Below, piece after piece: positions 1 to 7,962 of a stretch of DNA of 14,525 nt; positions within the stretch are counted from its first letter, which is position 1; each line of letters begins with the position of its first letter. The DNA comes from JBOGJG01 sp050747825 (GTDB taxonomy: Bacteria; Acidobacteriota; UBA6911; RPQK01; JBOGJG01), in contig JBOGJG010000272.1 of assembly GCA_050747825.1 (NCBI GenBank), forward strand, positions 1 to 14,525, given 5' to 3'. The translations under genes were made by a program, and so were the position numbers. The notes under the pieces are model-generated. The model ran no database searches and was not told where the DNA came from. It was given only the letters and a program-made list of their open reading frames with translations.

Positions 1-2
1 GG

Positions 3-113
3 CTCACGTGGGAACGGACGCTCCACGCGATCCGCCCGTTCTTGCTGAGATTCGTCGGCTTCTGCTACTGCTGCGGAACCAAGTTCGGTGACATTGTGGA
101 CGATACTACTTAA
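3..113 (+). other. Possible 3' end of an unidentified CDS
   Basis: Frame 3 is open from the window edge to a TAA at 111-113 and would encode 36 residues rich in aromatic and basic residues, with a hydrophobic run and two cysteine pairs. It is followed by an AT-rich stretch and by CTAGCAGCCTGTCGGACTT at 124-142, which reminds me of terminal repeats of some insertion sequences. It could therefore be the tail of a transposase and the end of its element, but I recognise no catalytic motif, and a frame this short can be open by chance. Positions 143-236 hold nothing I can identify. Confidence 0.2.
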
Positions 114-236
114 CATAGTAATACTAGCAGCCTGTCGGACTTGACTTAAAGTTTTCGTCTCGGAATCGCTTTCAACGAAGCATTCTAATCGATCAGTTCA
201 ATCCATCAAGATTTTTGGGCAGTGAAATGGCAGTAA

Positions 237-983
237 ATTGCGGTTGCGCTGTCAAGAAGGGCAGCGCAGGCGGAGGTTTTCACGCACTTAGCGCCGAGAG
301 AGCTTTCCGAGTGCAGAGCAGTTCGCGTGGCCGCCGACCATGCCGGTTGGGTCAAGGCAGGCTGCGACCGGGTCATAGACCTGCTCAGCAGCCGCAATGG
401 AGTTGTGAGCGTATACGGCGACGTGCACAACGGCTGCATCATGAGGAACACGAAGCACCGCCTTTATGAGTGTTCTTTTGGTCCTATCGGCCGCACCGGC
501 GGCCGGGCGGTCAAGCCCGGATTTGGTCCGAAGATGCAGGACTACGATGGGCGCGAGCTGGAGGTCCATGCGCTTTACCACAGGGAGTATCAATCCCCCA
601 CCCTTGAGGCCCAGACCGGCCCCACCTATTGGAATTTTCTGGAGAGGCATTTTGATCCCCGCCATGAGGACCCCAGTTTTAATTTAAAAGGTCGCAATCT
701 CATTGATCATCCTGGCGAGGTTCCTCGCGGTGGCGGATTTGTCGAAGATCGAGTTTCAAAAACGGGCCGGCTGCCTGGCTGCCGCTTGCCCCGGCTGCAG
801 ACGCTGGCCAATGCTGACGTACTTTTCATCACGGCGGACGGAAAGCCCATTCGCGGCGTCCGCAGCTTACCGGATGGTATCATCCCGTTGACAGGCCTGG
901 TGGATATTGCTCCCGGAACTCGAATTCTCATGACCAGCTCCGACGGGTCCAAAGCCGAGGCCCAGGTGATTCAAACATTATGA
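237..983 (+). pseudogene. PhoD-like metallophosphatase, C-terminal fragment
   Basis: Open frame of about 248 codons after an in-frame TAA at 234-236. The only plausible internal start is a GTG at 327, but homology-like sequence (VFTHLAP, VRVAADHAGW) is already readable upstream of it, so the gene has lost its 5' end. The segment has the PhoD-type C-terminal metal motif GDVHNG (417-434), whose Asp and His are expected ligands of the binuclear metal site, followed by a conserved-looking tail (YECSFGPIGR, TGPTYWNFLE). Intact PhoD-like enzymes are secreted phosphodiesterases/phosphomonoesterases and need N-terminal metal ligands that are absent here, so activity is unlikely. Its TGA overlaps the ATG of the sulfatase (ATGA, 980-983), suggesting an ancestral coupled phosphatase-sulfatase operon. 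The family call is from motifs only. Confidence 0.6.
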
Positions 984-2383
984 AACGTCGAGACTTTCTT
1001 AAAATCAGCGGATTCGCTACGGCGGGCATGGCTGTTTCTCCTCTCCTTTCTGAGGACCGGCGCAAACCGAACATCCTCTTCATCATGGCTGATGATCTGG
1101 GCAGGGAGTGGATCAGCAGCTATGGCGGAGAGAAGATCAGTACCCCGAATATCGACAAGCTGGCTCAGGACGGGCTGCGCTTCACCAACGCCTATTCCAT
1201 GCCCGTATGCACTCCTACTCGGGCCACTCTCCTGACGGGCCAGTATCCCTTCCGGCATGGCTGGTGCGGCCACTGGGACGTTCCCCGCTGGGGAGCGGGC
1301 GGCCATTTCGACTGGAAGCACAATCTCACTTTTGCGCGCGTCATGAAATCCGCCGGCTACGCCACAGCCGCCGCCGGCAAGTGGCAGATCAACGATTTTC
1401 GGGTCCAACCCGACGCCATGCTTGAGCACGGCTTCGATGAATGCTGCATGTGGACCGGCTTTGAATCTCAGCATCCTCCCAGCGCCGAGCGCTATTGGGA
1501 TGCATACATCCACACCAGAGAAGGCAGCCGTACTTACGCGGGACAATTCGGCACCGATGTTTTTTTAGATTTTCTAATCCATTTCATGAGACGGCACAAG
1601 GAAGAGCCCATGATGCTGTACTTCCCTATGTGCCTACCTCATAAACCCTTGGTCCATACTCCGCTCGAGCCTGACGCCGACAGTGATGAAGAACGATATG
1701 AGGCTATGGTGAGATACGTCGATCACGCGGTGGGCCGGCTGACGAAGGAGCTGGATGATCTTGGCCTGCGCGACAATACCATCATTATTTTCACTAGCGA
1801 CAACGGTTCGGACAGAAGCATCACCGGACGTTTAAATGGACGGGAGGTCAGGGGCGGCAAAAACAGCTATGGCGAAAACGGGGTGCGAGCCCCCTTTATC
1901 GCTAACTGTCCCGGGCTGATTCCCTCCGGGGCTGAGACCGAGGCGCTCACCGACTTTACGGACCTGTTCCCCACCTTTGCGGAGTTGGGCGGAGCCACAC
2001 TCCCCGAAAAGGTGACTTTAGATGGTCGTTCCATCGCGCGGCTTATTCTCGGAAAGGAGAATGACTCGTCTCGTGAATGGATCATGGCAATGGGGGCCGG
2101 AATGATGAGGCGCACCTCCGAGGGAGTGGGGTCTAAAACGCCTTTTAGCGACCGCGTGGTGCGCGACAAGCGGTATAAACTCTGGGTAACGGGCGGCAAA
2201 AGCGCGAGGCTCTTTGATCTGACCGCCGACCCCGCGGAAGCCCACAACCTGATCGATAGCAAAGATCCGAAGATCGTCGCCGCCCGCCGTAAGCTGGAAG
2301 CGGTCGTGAAGTCGTTCCCGAAACAGGATGCCCGGCCCAGGTACGATCCGACGCCGCCTCAGCCATGGGATAAACTTACGTGA
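980..2383 (+). CDS. Tat-exported formylglycine-dependent sulfatase
   Basis: 467-aa alkaline-phosphatase-superfamily sulfatase that hydrolyses sulfate esters outside the cytoplasm; the substrate cannot be told from sequence. The N-terminus MKRRDFLKISG is a twin-arginine signal followed by a hydrophobic stretch. Catalytic features: metal-binding DD at residues 38-39, the CTPTR motif at 77-81 whose Cys77 should be converted to formylglycine, Lys in AAGKW (131-135), Pro-His at 220-221, and TSDNG (272-276) for Ca2+ binding. Length is normal for a single-domain arylsulfatase and the frame is unbroken. The ATG overlaps the upstream phosphatase stop, and its own TGA overlaps the GTG of the next gene, so the three were probably translated from one transcript. 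The CxPTR form of the signature is less common than CxPSR but still fits formylglycine-generating enzyme. Confidence 0.9.
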   Translation: MKRRDFLKISGFATAGMAVSPLLSEDRRKPNILFIMADDLGREWISSYGGEKISTPNIDKLAQDGLRFTNAYSMPVCTPTRATLLTGQYPFRHGWCGHWDVPRWGAGGHFDWKHNLTFARVMKSAGYATAAAGKWQINDFRVQPDAMLEHGFDECCMWTGFESQHPPSAERYWDAYIHTREGSRTYAGQFGTDVFLDFLIHFMRRHKEEPMMLYFPMCLPHKPLVHTPLEPDADSDEERYEAMVRYVDHAVGRLTKELDDLGLRDNTIIIFTSDNGSDRSITGRLNGREVRGGKNSYGENGVRAPFIANCPGLIPSGAETEALTDFTDLFPTFAELGGATLPEKVTLDGRSIARLILGKENDSSREWIMAMGAGMMRRTSEGVGSKTPFSDRVVRDKRYKLWVTGGKSARLFDLTADPAEAHNLIDSKDPKIVAARRKLEAVVKSFPKQDARPRYDPTPPQPWDKLT

Positions 2384-3297
2384 AAGTTGCCGCTATTGCA
2401 GGGGCTGCGGCCGTCGTCCTGATAGGTATCCTGGTCTGGACGTACAGCGATTCCCTGGATCCGCACGATCCTGAAGCCGAGCGGCGCACCTTCAAGCTGC
2501 TGCCTGGATTTGAGGTGAATCTCTTCGCCTCCGAACCGATGATAGGCAAACCTGTTCACATGACCTGGGATTCGCAGGGACGGCTCTGGGTCGCCTGCTC
2601 GCAGGTCTATCCGCAGGTCACACCTGGCGAAGAGCCAAATGACAAGATAATCGTACTCGAGGATAGCAACGATGACGGCCGCGCCGACAAAAGCACGGTC
2701 TTTGCCGACGGCCTATTGGTCCCTACCGGCCTCGAACTGGGCGATGGCGGCGTGTACGTAGCTAATGCCCCGGATCTGCTTTTTCTCAAGGATACAGACG
2801 GAGACGGCAAAGCCGATTTGCGCCGCGTTGTCCTGAGCGGCTTCGGCACGGAAGATAACCATCACGCCATCAGCGCCTGGCGCTGGGGTCCGGGCGGCTG
2901 GCTCTATTTTCAGGAAGGCACCTTTCTTCACGCTCAGGTCGAAACTCCTCACGGGCTGGTTCGGATGGAGAATGGAGGAGTGTTCCAGTTTCGCGCGCGT
3001 AGCATGGAACTTAATGTTTTTGCCGATTACCGGGCTTCCAACCCCTGGGGACACATGTTCGATCGCTGGGGGCAGTCAATTCTGCTCGACAATCCACAAA
3101 TGGATCGAGACCAACGGCTACTGCACCGACGTCTTTTTCGACGCCGCATTGAAATTTATCGAAGACCACAGAGATCATCCTTTTTTTGCTTGTTCCAACT
3201 AATGTGCCTCATCGCCCGCTTCAGGTCGCCGATGAGTACAGCCGGCTTTATCGAGAGAAGGGCCTGCCTCCCGAACTGGCCGATTTTTACGGCATGA
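2380..3297 (+). pseudogene. PVC-type membrane-bound dehydrogenase, truncated N-terminal part
   Basis: A GTG start overlapping the sulfatase stop opens a 305-codon frame. Residues 4-20 form a membrane anchor or signal. Residues about 35-237 match the N-terminal beta-propeller of PVC-type membrane-bound dehydrogenases (TIGR02604-like): PGFEVNLFASEP, HMTWDSQGRLWV, two DxNxDGxxD-type loops (EDSNDDGRAD, KDTDGDGKAD), DNHHAI, WGPGGWLYF and NPWGHMFDRWGQ. From about 3090 the homology ends abruptly and the remaining frame (HRRLFRRRIE...) is the out-of-frame reading of a sulfatase fragment, stopping at 3297. Intact proteins of this class are much longer, with haem-binding domains at the C-terminus, so this is a broken gene. 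Its neighbours suggest it belonged to the phosphatase-sulfatase operon. Confidence 0.8.
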
Positions 3298-3320
3298 TCG
3301 ACAACTTCGATGAAAACGGC
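3089..3320 (+). pseudogene. Internal fragment of another sulfatase, frameshifted
   Basis: Frame 2 from about 3089 reads KWIETNGYCTDVFFDAALKFIEDHRDHPFF, typical of the middle of an arylsulfatase just before the conserved (T/P)xxPH strand. The frame then stops after CSN, but frame 3 continues at once with LVPTNVPHRPLQVADEYSR and GLPPELADFYGMIDNFDEN. Removing one T from the T7 run at 3181-3187 would join the two into one uninterrupted sulfatase segment of about 77 residues. It contains the Pro-His motif but neither the CxPSR motif nor the metal-binding ends, so it cannot be functional. It differs from both other sulfatases in the window, so it derives from a third gene. Its left edge abuts the dehydrogenase and its right edge is fused in frame to the TonB receptor. 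Confidence 0.75.
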
Positions 3321-4808
3321 CGTTCAGGAGGCGGTTACATCCTTGTGACTACCCGCTCGGGAACAAACGAGTTTCATGGCGCCGTTTATGAATATCTGCG
3401 AAACGAAGTCTTTGACGCGCGGACCTTCTTTGCCCGCGACAAGGCGCCCCTGCGCTACAACATTTTCGGCGCTTCCGTCGGCAGGCCTATTATCAAGGAC
3501 CGCACTTTCTTTTTCTTTAATTACGAAGGAGCCCGCAGGAGAGACGGTGTCACTCGCTCGGGCATCGATGTGCCTCACCCGCCGGAAATTAACGGCGATT
3601 TTTCCGCCCGGAAGGATGTCGTTATCCTCGATCCGCTCACCGGAGAGCCTTTTCCGAACAATATCATCCCTGTAGAGCGGATGGATCCGATTGGAAGAGC
3701 CATTGCCCAGCTCTACCCGGCCTTTCTTTTCAGAGACGGCATGCCCGCCGTCACCCGTGAAGAGCTGGGGCCCGAATTCGGGGCCGTTCCCATCGGGTCA
3801 AGGCCTCGCAGCGATGTGGATTTCATGCGGAAGAACCACGTCAACGGCTATGCCCAGCAGCGGAACTTGACTCTTCAGAAGTCGATGGGAGAAGACTACC
3901 TCTTTGAGGTGGCGTATTTGGCTAATGTGGCGCACAAGCTGGGCGGAGCCAACGTCAACATCAACATGATTCCGCTGGTGGATGGCCAGGGCCCAGCCAG
4001 GCAGGATCAGAAGCTTAAGCCGTTTCCTCAATTCAACGGAGTCTTTCTGGAGAGCCCGCCCTGGGGGAATTCCAGCCATCATTCCATGAATATCAAGATT
4101 GAGAAGCGCTACTCGTCCGGGCTGAATTTCCTCACCAACTACACCTGGTCGAAGTTCCTGGACGACGTGGAGTCCCCCAACGAGCTTGGCGGCGAGTCCG
4201 GCAACCGTTACACCCATATTGCCTTGCGCCACCTGGACAAGGCGCTGGGGGGAAATGACGTTCGGCACCGTTTGGTCGCCAGCGGCGTCTACGAGCTGCC
4301 TTTTGGGACCGGCAGGCCCTGGCTCATCCAGAATCCGGTGCTGAATGCCATTGCCGGAAACTGGGGCCTGGACCTCATTGCCGAGTTTCGCGCCGGCCCG
4401 CCTTTCGGAATTGTCGAGCAGACCAACCGCTCCAACACTTTCTCGCATGTCCAGCGGCCCAATCTGTTGGGCAACCCCACGTTACCCTCCGATCGGCTGC
4501 GCAGCGAACAGGTGGAAGAGTGGTTCGACACCTCGGCTTTCGAGTCACCGGGAGCGGGCATATTCGGCAATGCGCCCCGAAATATTTGCTGCGGTCCGGG
4601 CTTTATCGGAATCGATATGTCTGTGCACAAGTGGTGGAACTTCGATGAGGACCGGCGGCTCCAGTTCCGAACGGATTTCTATAATCTTCCCAATCGGCCG
4701 AACTTCGACCTTCCCAGCCTGTCGCATGGCCGGGGCGATTTCGGTAAAATCACGAATGTGAAGGGCACCGGCCGTCAGATTCAATTCGCGCTGCGCTTCG
4801 AATTTTAA
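3186..4808 (+). pseudogene. Oar-like TonB-dependent receptor, truncated and fused to a sulfatase piece
   Basis: The 540-codon frame begins at a TTG inside sulfatase-derived sequence. Residues 1-45 (to NFDEN) are sulfatase. From 3321 it is an Oar/CarboxypepD_reg-type TonB-dependent receptor: RSGGGYILVTTRSGTNEFHG closes the plug, then RPIIKDRTFFFFNYEG, KRYSSGLNFLTNYTWSKF, DVRHRLVASGVYELPFG and the C-terminal strand LRFEF with a terminal Phe, the usual outer-membrane insertion signal. Family members are about 1000 residues or more. Here the signal peptide, carboxypeptidase-like domain and most of the plug are missing, and a mid-barrel stretch also seems missing, because LYPA (normally followed by a linker and many barrel strands) runs directly into FLFRDGMPAV. 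Without export signal and plug it should not work as a receptor. The stop lies 22 bp before the next gene. Confidence 0.75.
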
Positions 4809-4830
4809 AGATCGCAGCCACAGGTACCGA

Positions 4831-7551
4831 ATGAGACGTTCCAAATTCCAAGTTCCAAGTTCCAAGTTTTGGATGTCAATCCTGGCGGGGATGTTTCCGG
4901 TCATTATCCTCTCCTGCCTGGAGGTAACGGTCGCAGCAGCGCCTGCGTCAGACCGCCCGAACATCCTTTTCGCCATTGCGGATGACTGGTCGTACGGGTA
5001 CGCCTCCGCCTATGGAAGCGACTGGGTGAACACGCCCGGGTTTGATCGGGTCGCAGGGGAAGGCATTCTCTTTACGCGCGCCTATACGCCCAACGCCAAG
5101 TGCGCTCCATCACGGGCATCCATTTTGACCGGGCGCAATTCATGGCAGTTAAAAGAAGCCGCCAATCACATCTGTTTCTTCCCTCCTGAATTCAAGACTT
5201 TTGCTGAAGCGCTGGCCGGACACGGATACTTTGTTGGCAAGACCGGCAAGGGGTGGGGACCGGGAGTGGCAAACGATAGCAGGGGAAGACAGCGTGCAAT
5301 GACCGGTCGCCCTTTCGACGAGCGTAAATTACAGCCGCCGGCAGGGGGCATTGCTTCCAATGACTACGCGGGCAACTTTGAAGATTTCTTGAGCGCCAAA
5401 CCGGAAGGCGATCCCTGGTTCTTCTGGTACGGCGCCCTCGAGCCGCATCGAGAATATGAATACGGTTCCGGGGTTGCCCGAGGCGGCAAGGAAATTTCCG
5501 ACATTGATCGCGTGCCCGGGTTCTGGCCGGACAACGAGGTGATCCGCAATGACATGCTCGATTACGCATATGAGGTCGAGCATTTCGATCGGCACCTACT
5601 TCGGATGCTGGAAACGCTTGAAGAGCGAGGTCAACTCGAAAATACCCTCGTCATCATCACTTCCGATCACGGCATGCCGTTCCCCCGCGTCAAAGGCCAG
5701 GCCTATGATTCCTCCAACCATATTCCCCTGGCCATGATGTGGAAGGCAGGAATCAAGAAAACGGGCCGGGTTGTTGATGATTACGTCAGCTTAATCGACC
5801 TCGCCCCCACCTTTATCGAATTGGCCGGTCTCGAGTGGGGAGAGACCGGCATGCAACCGAGCGAAGGGGATAGTCTAACAGTCATCCTGTTCTCCAATAA
5901 ATCGGGCCAGATCAATCCACAGCGGGACCACGTGCTGATTGGCAAGGAGCGGCACGATATCGGCCGGCCGCACGACTGGGGGTATCCGATTCGTGGAATC
6001 GTCAAAGGCGACATGCTTTATATTCATAACTTTGAGACATCTCGCTGGCCGGCAGGCAATCCCGAGACAGGTTACCTGAACTGTGACGGGAGTCCGACCA
6101 AAACGGCCATCCTGGAGACCCGGACTGATCCAAATCAAAAGCATTTCTGGCAAAGCTCTTTTGGTAAGCGTCCACAGGAGGAACTGTACGATCTGAGGAA
6201 AGATCCCGACTGCCTCATTAACCTGGCCGGGGAGGCCGGCTACGGCGCACTTAAACAACAGCTCAAGCACCAGCTTTTTGGCGAGCTAAAGGCACAAAAG
6301 GACCCGCGCATGTTCGGCAACGGTCATGTCTTCGAGAACTATCCCTACTCCGACGAGAAATTCCGGCATTTCTATGAGCGCTTTATGAGCGGAGAAGAAC
6401 TGAAGCCCGGCTGGGTCAACCCCTCGGACTTCGAAGAGAAACCGCTTGCCCTGGAATTCACCAGGAAACTGCTTTACCTAGACCCCAACGAAGGATGCGC
6501 AATTGCCGATGTAAACAACGATGGGCGCCCTGACGTTATCGCCGGCCGCAACTGGTATGCCGCCCCGGATTTTGTGCCCCGGCCCCTTCGGCAGATCGGG
6601 GAGTGGAATGGCTACCTGGAGAACAATGGTGAGCATGCCTATGATGTCAATGGAGACGGATGGGTGGACGTTATCTCCGGATCATTCCTCCCAACTGAGG
6701 TGTACTGGTACGAGAACCCCGGTCCGGAGGGTCTGCAAAAGGGCTTTTTATGGAAGCAGCATCTCCTCCAGGATACTCAGGCAACCCAGAACGAAATCAC
6801 CTTCATGCACGACCTCGACGGCGACGGAGTGCCTGAATGGGTCGTCAATAGCTGGAATAAGAAGGCCCCCACCCTGGCCTGGAAGTTAAGCCGGGATGAG
6901 ACCGGCCGGCCGGCCTTGAAAAAGATCATCATCGGCGAGCAGGGCAACGGGCACGGCATGGGCTTCGGCGACATTAACGGCGATGGGCTGGAGGATATTC
7001 TCGTCGGTACCGGCTGGTACCAAAGACCGCAGGGCGACGCCCTGGGAGGCCCCTGGACGTACCACCCAGACTGGGACATTCATGCCAGTTGCCCCATGCT
7101 GGTTCAGGACCTGGACGGCGACGGCCGCAATGATCTCATTTGGGGCGCCGGCCACGATTTCGGGCTCTTTTGGTGGAAACAGCAGGAACCGGGCCCTGAT
7201 GGTAGAACCCATTGGGAAGAACATCTGATCGACAAGGAGTACTCACAAACGCACTGTTTGGTGTGGGTGGACCTGGATGGCGACGGGCAGGCAGATTTAC
7301 TCACCGGGAAGCGGAAGTGGGCACACAACGGCAAAGATCCGGGAGGTACTGATCCACCGGGTCTTTACTACTACACCTGGGACCGCGAGTTACTGAGCTT
7401 TACCCGCCATGTGATCGATCGTGGCAGCGTAGGCACTGGCCTTCAACTTCGCACCGCCGACCTGGACGGCGACGGCCATATCGATATCGTCTCCAGCGGC
7501 AAGTCCGGGACGTATGTACTCTTTAATCAGGGCTTGCCCCCTTCTCCATGA
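4831..7551 (+). CDS. Secreted sulfatase fused to FG-GAP/VCBS repeat propeller
   Basis: 906 codons from the ATG at 4831. An in-frame ATG at 4873 gives a cleaner signal peptide (MSILAGMFPVIILSCLE, cleavage after AAA) and may be the true start, because residues 5-13 are encoded by a TTCCAAG repeat. The sulfatase domain (about 43-510) has DD at 51-52, CAPSR at 91-95 with Cys91 as formylglycine precursor, GKTGK at 136-140, Pro-His at 205-206 and TSDHG at 277-281, and it ends in a typical LYDLRKDP region. The C-terminal part (about 550-900) carries seven calcium-loop repeats of the D-x-(D/N)-x-D-G type, from DVNNDGRPD at residue 560 to DLDGDGHID at 877, as in FG-GAP/VCBS beta-propellers. This suggests an extracellular or surface enzyme with a polymer- or matrix-binding module. 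The frame is intact and the substrate unknown. The gene lies 22 bp after the broken receptor. Confidence 0.9.
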   Translation: MRRSKFQVPSSKFWMSILAGMFPVIILSCLEVTVAAAPASDRPNILFAIADDWSYGYASAYGSDWVNTPGFDRVAGEGILFTRAYTPNAKCAPSRASILTGRNSWQLKEAANHICFFPPEFKTFAEALAGHGYFVGKTGKGWGPGVANDSRGRQRAMTGRPFDERKLQPPAGGIASNDYAGNFEDFLSAKPEGDPWFFWYGALEPHREYEYGSGVARGGKEISDIDRVPGFWPDNEVIRNDMLDYAYEVEHFDRHLLRMLETLEERGQLENTLVIITSDHGMPFPRVKGQAYDSSNHIPLAMMWKAGIKKTGRVVDDYVSLIDLAPTFIELAGLEWGETGMQPSEGDSLTVILFSNKSGQINPQRDHVLIGKERHDIGRPHDWGYPIRGIVKGDMLYIHNFETSRWPAGNPETGYLNCDGSPTKTAILETRTDPNQKHFWQSSFGKRPQEELYDLRKDPDCLINLAGEAGYGALKQQLKHQLFGELKAQKDPRMFGNGHVFENYPYSDEKFRHFYERFMSGEELKPGWVNPSDFEEKPLALEFTRKLLYLDPNEGCAIADVNNDGRPDVIAGRNWYAAPDFVPRPLRQIGEWNGYLENNGEHAYDVNGDGWVDVISGSFLPTEVYWYENPGPEGLQKGFLWKQHLLQDTQATQNEITFMHDLDGDGVPEWVVNSWNKKAPTLAWKLSRDETGRPALKKIIIGEQGNGHGMGFGDINGDGLEDILVGTGWYQRPQGDALGGPWTYHPDWDIHASCPMLVQDLDGDGRNDLIWGAGHDFGLFWWKQQEPGPDGRTHWEEHLIDKEYSQTHCLVWVDLDGDGQADLLTGKRKWAHNGKDPGGTDPPGLYYYTWDRELLSFTRHVIDRGSVGTGLQLRTADLDGDGHIDIVSSGKSGTYVLFNQGLPPSP
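4839..4866 (+). repeat. Tandem heptamer TTCCAAR x4
   Basis: Four consecutive 7-bp units, TTCCAAA then TTCCAAG three times, followed by TTTT. The array lies just inside the annotated 5' end of the 906-codon sulfatase and encodes FQVPSSKF there; the opposite strand reads NLELGTWNLE. From memory, such TTCCAAG arrays recur in intergenic positions of Acidobacteriota and Planctomycetota and often leak into predicted proteins. Here the array probably marks the intergenic space between the receptor and the sulfatase and argues for the start at 4873. Confidence 0.85.
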
Positions 7552-7700
7552 AAGCAAACAGGTCGATAATCTCGTCTCGGTTGAGATTATTTAAAAGCCC
7601 TTCCGTCATAAGGGAGGTTTCGGAAAGGGTGAGGGATTTGATGTCTTGTTTAGGAATTTCCACTGAATAACCTCCCGCTACCGTTCTTAGCGAGATGAAA
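7523..7700 (-). pseudogene. C-terminal remnant of a PVC-type putative haem-binding protein
   Basis: On the minus strand the reading LRTVAGGYSVEIPKQDIK, SLTLSETSLMTEGLLNNL, NRDEIIDLFAFMEKGASPD then TAA (7523-7525) matches the very C-terminus of the TIGR02603-like putative haem-binding domain found at the end of PVC-type dehydrogenases (usual form: LMPEGLL...L...E..DL.A(Y/F)L). An in-frame TAG at about 7708 and the absence of upstream homology or a start show that only the last 60 or so residues survive. The remnant converges on the 906-codon sulfatase and overlaps its last 29 bases. No CxxCH is present in the surviving piece. Confidence 0.65.
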
Positions 7701-7782
7701 GAGGGCCGCTAGAGTGTGAGTTTTCCCTCCGCCAAGTCCGGCTTCCTGTCATCGTCCGGTGCTGTCCCGCCGACCACTTGTT

Positions 7783-7962
7783 CTAAAGCAATCCCACGAG
7801 TTCTTTTTGCGCCTCATCGTAACGCAGGATGATCTCCTCTCCCATGTCCACGCCAGTCGCAGCCCTGGGCTCGCCAAAACTGATGTAAAGCACATCGGCT
7901 TCGCCGTCATATTCCCAGTTTAGAGGCGTATCCTTTTTGTCGAATATTTTTACTGCTTCCAT
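7783..7962 (-). CDS. DUF2283 small protein
   Basis: A 59-aa protein from an ATG (7960-7962) with a purine-rich AGGAAAG about 5 bases upstream, ending at TAG 7783-7785. The core NWEYDGEADVLYISFGEP followed by VDMGEEIILRYDEAQKELVGL matches DUF2283 (pattern YD.eaDvLYi.f...EG.iv.yD). DUF2283 proteins have no established function and are often found beside small nuclease- or toxin-like genes. That is the case here: the start overlaps the 3' end of the PBECR-like gene by 13 bases, a toxin-antitoxin-like layout. An antitoxin role is inference from context only. Length is normal for the family and the frame is intact. Confidence 0.75.
   Translation of the reverse strand: MEAVKIFDKKDTPLNWEYDGEADVLYISFGEPRAATGVDMGEEIILRYDEAQKELVGLL

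Noticed and set aside
3798..4448. 216-codon minus-strand frame inside the TonB receptor
   Set aside because: Mirror of a conserved coding region; the plus-strand reading has clear family motifs throughout.
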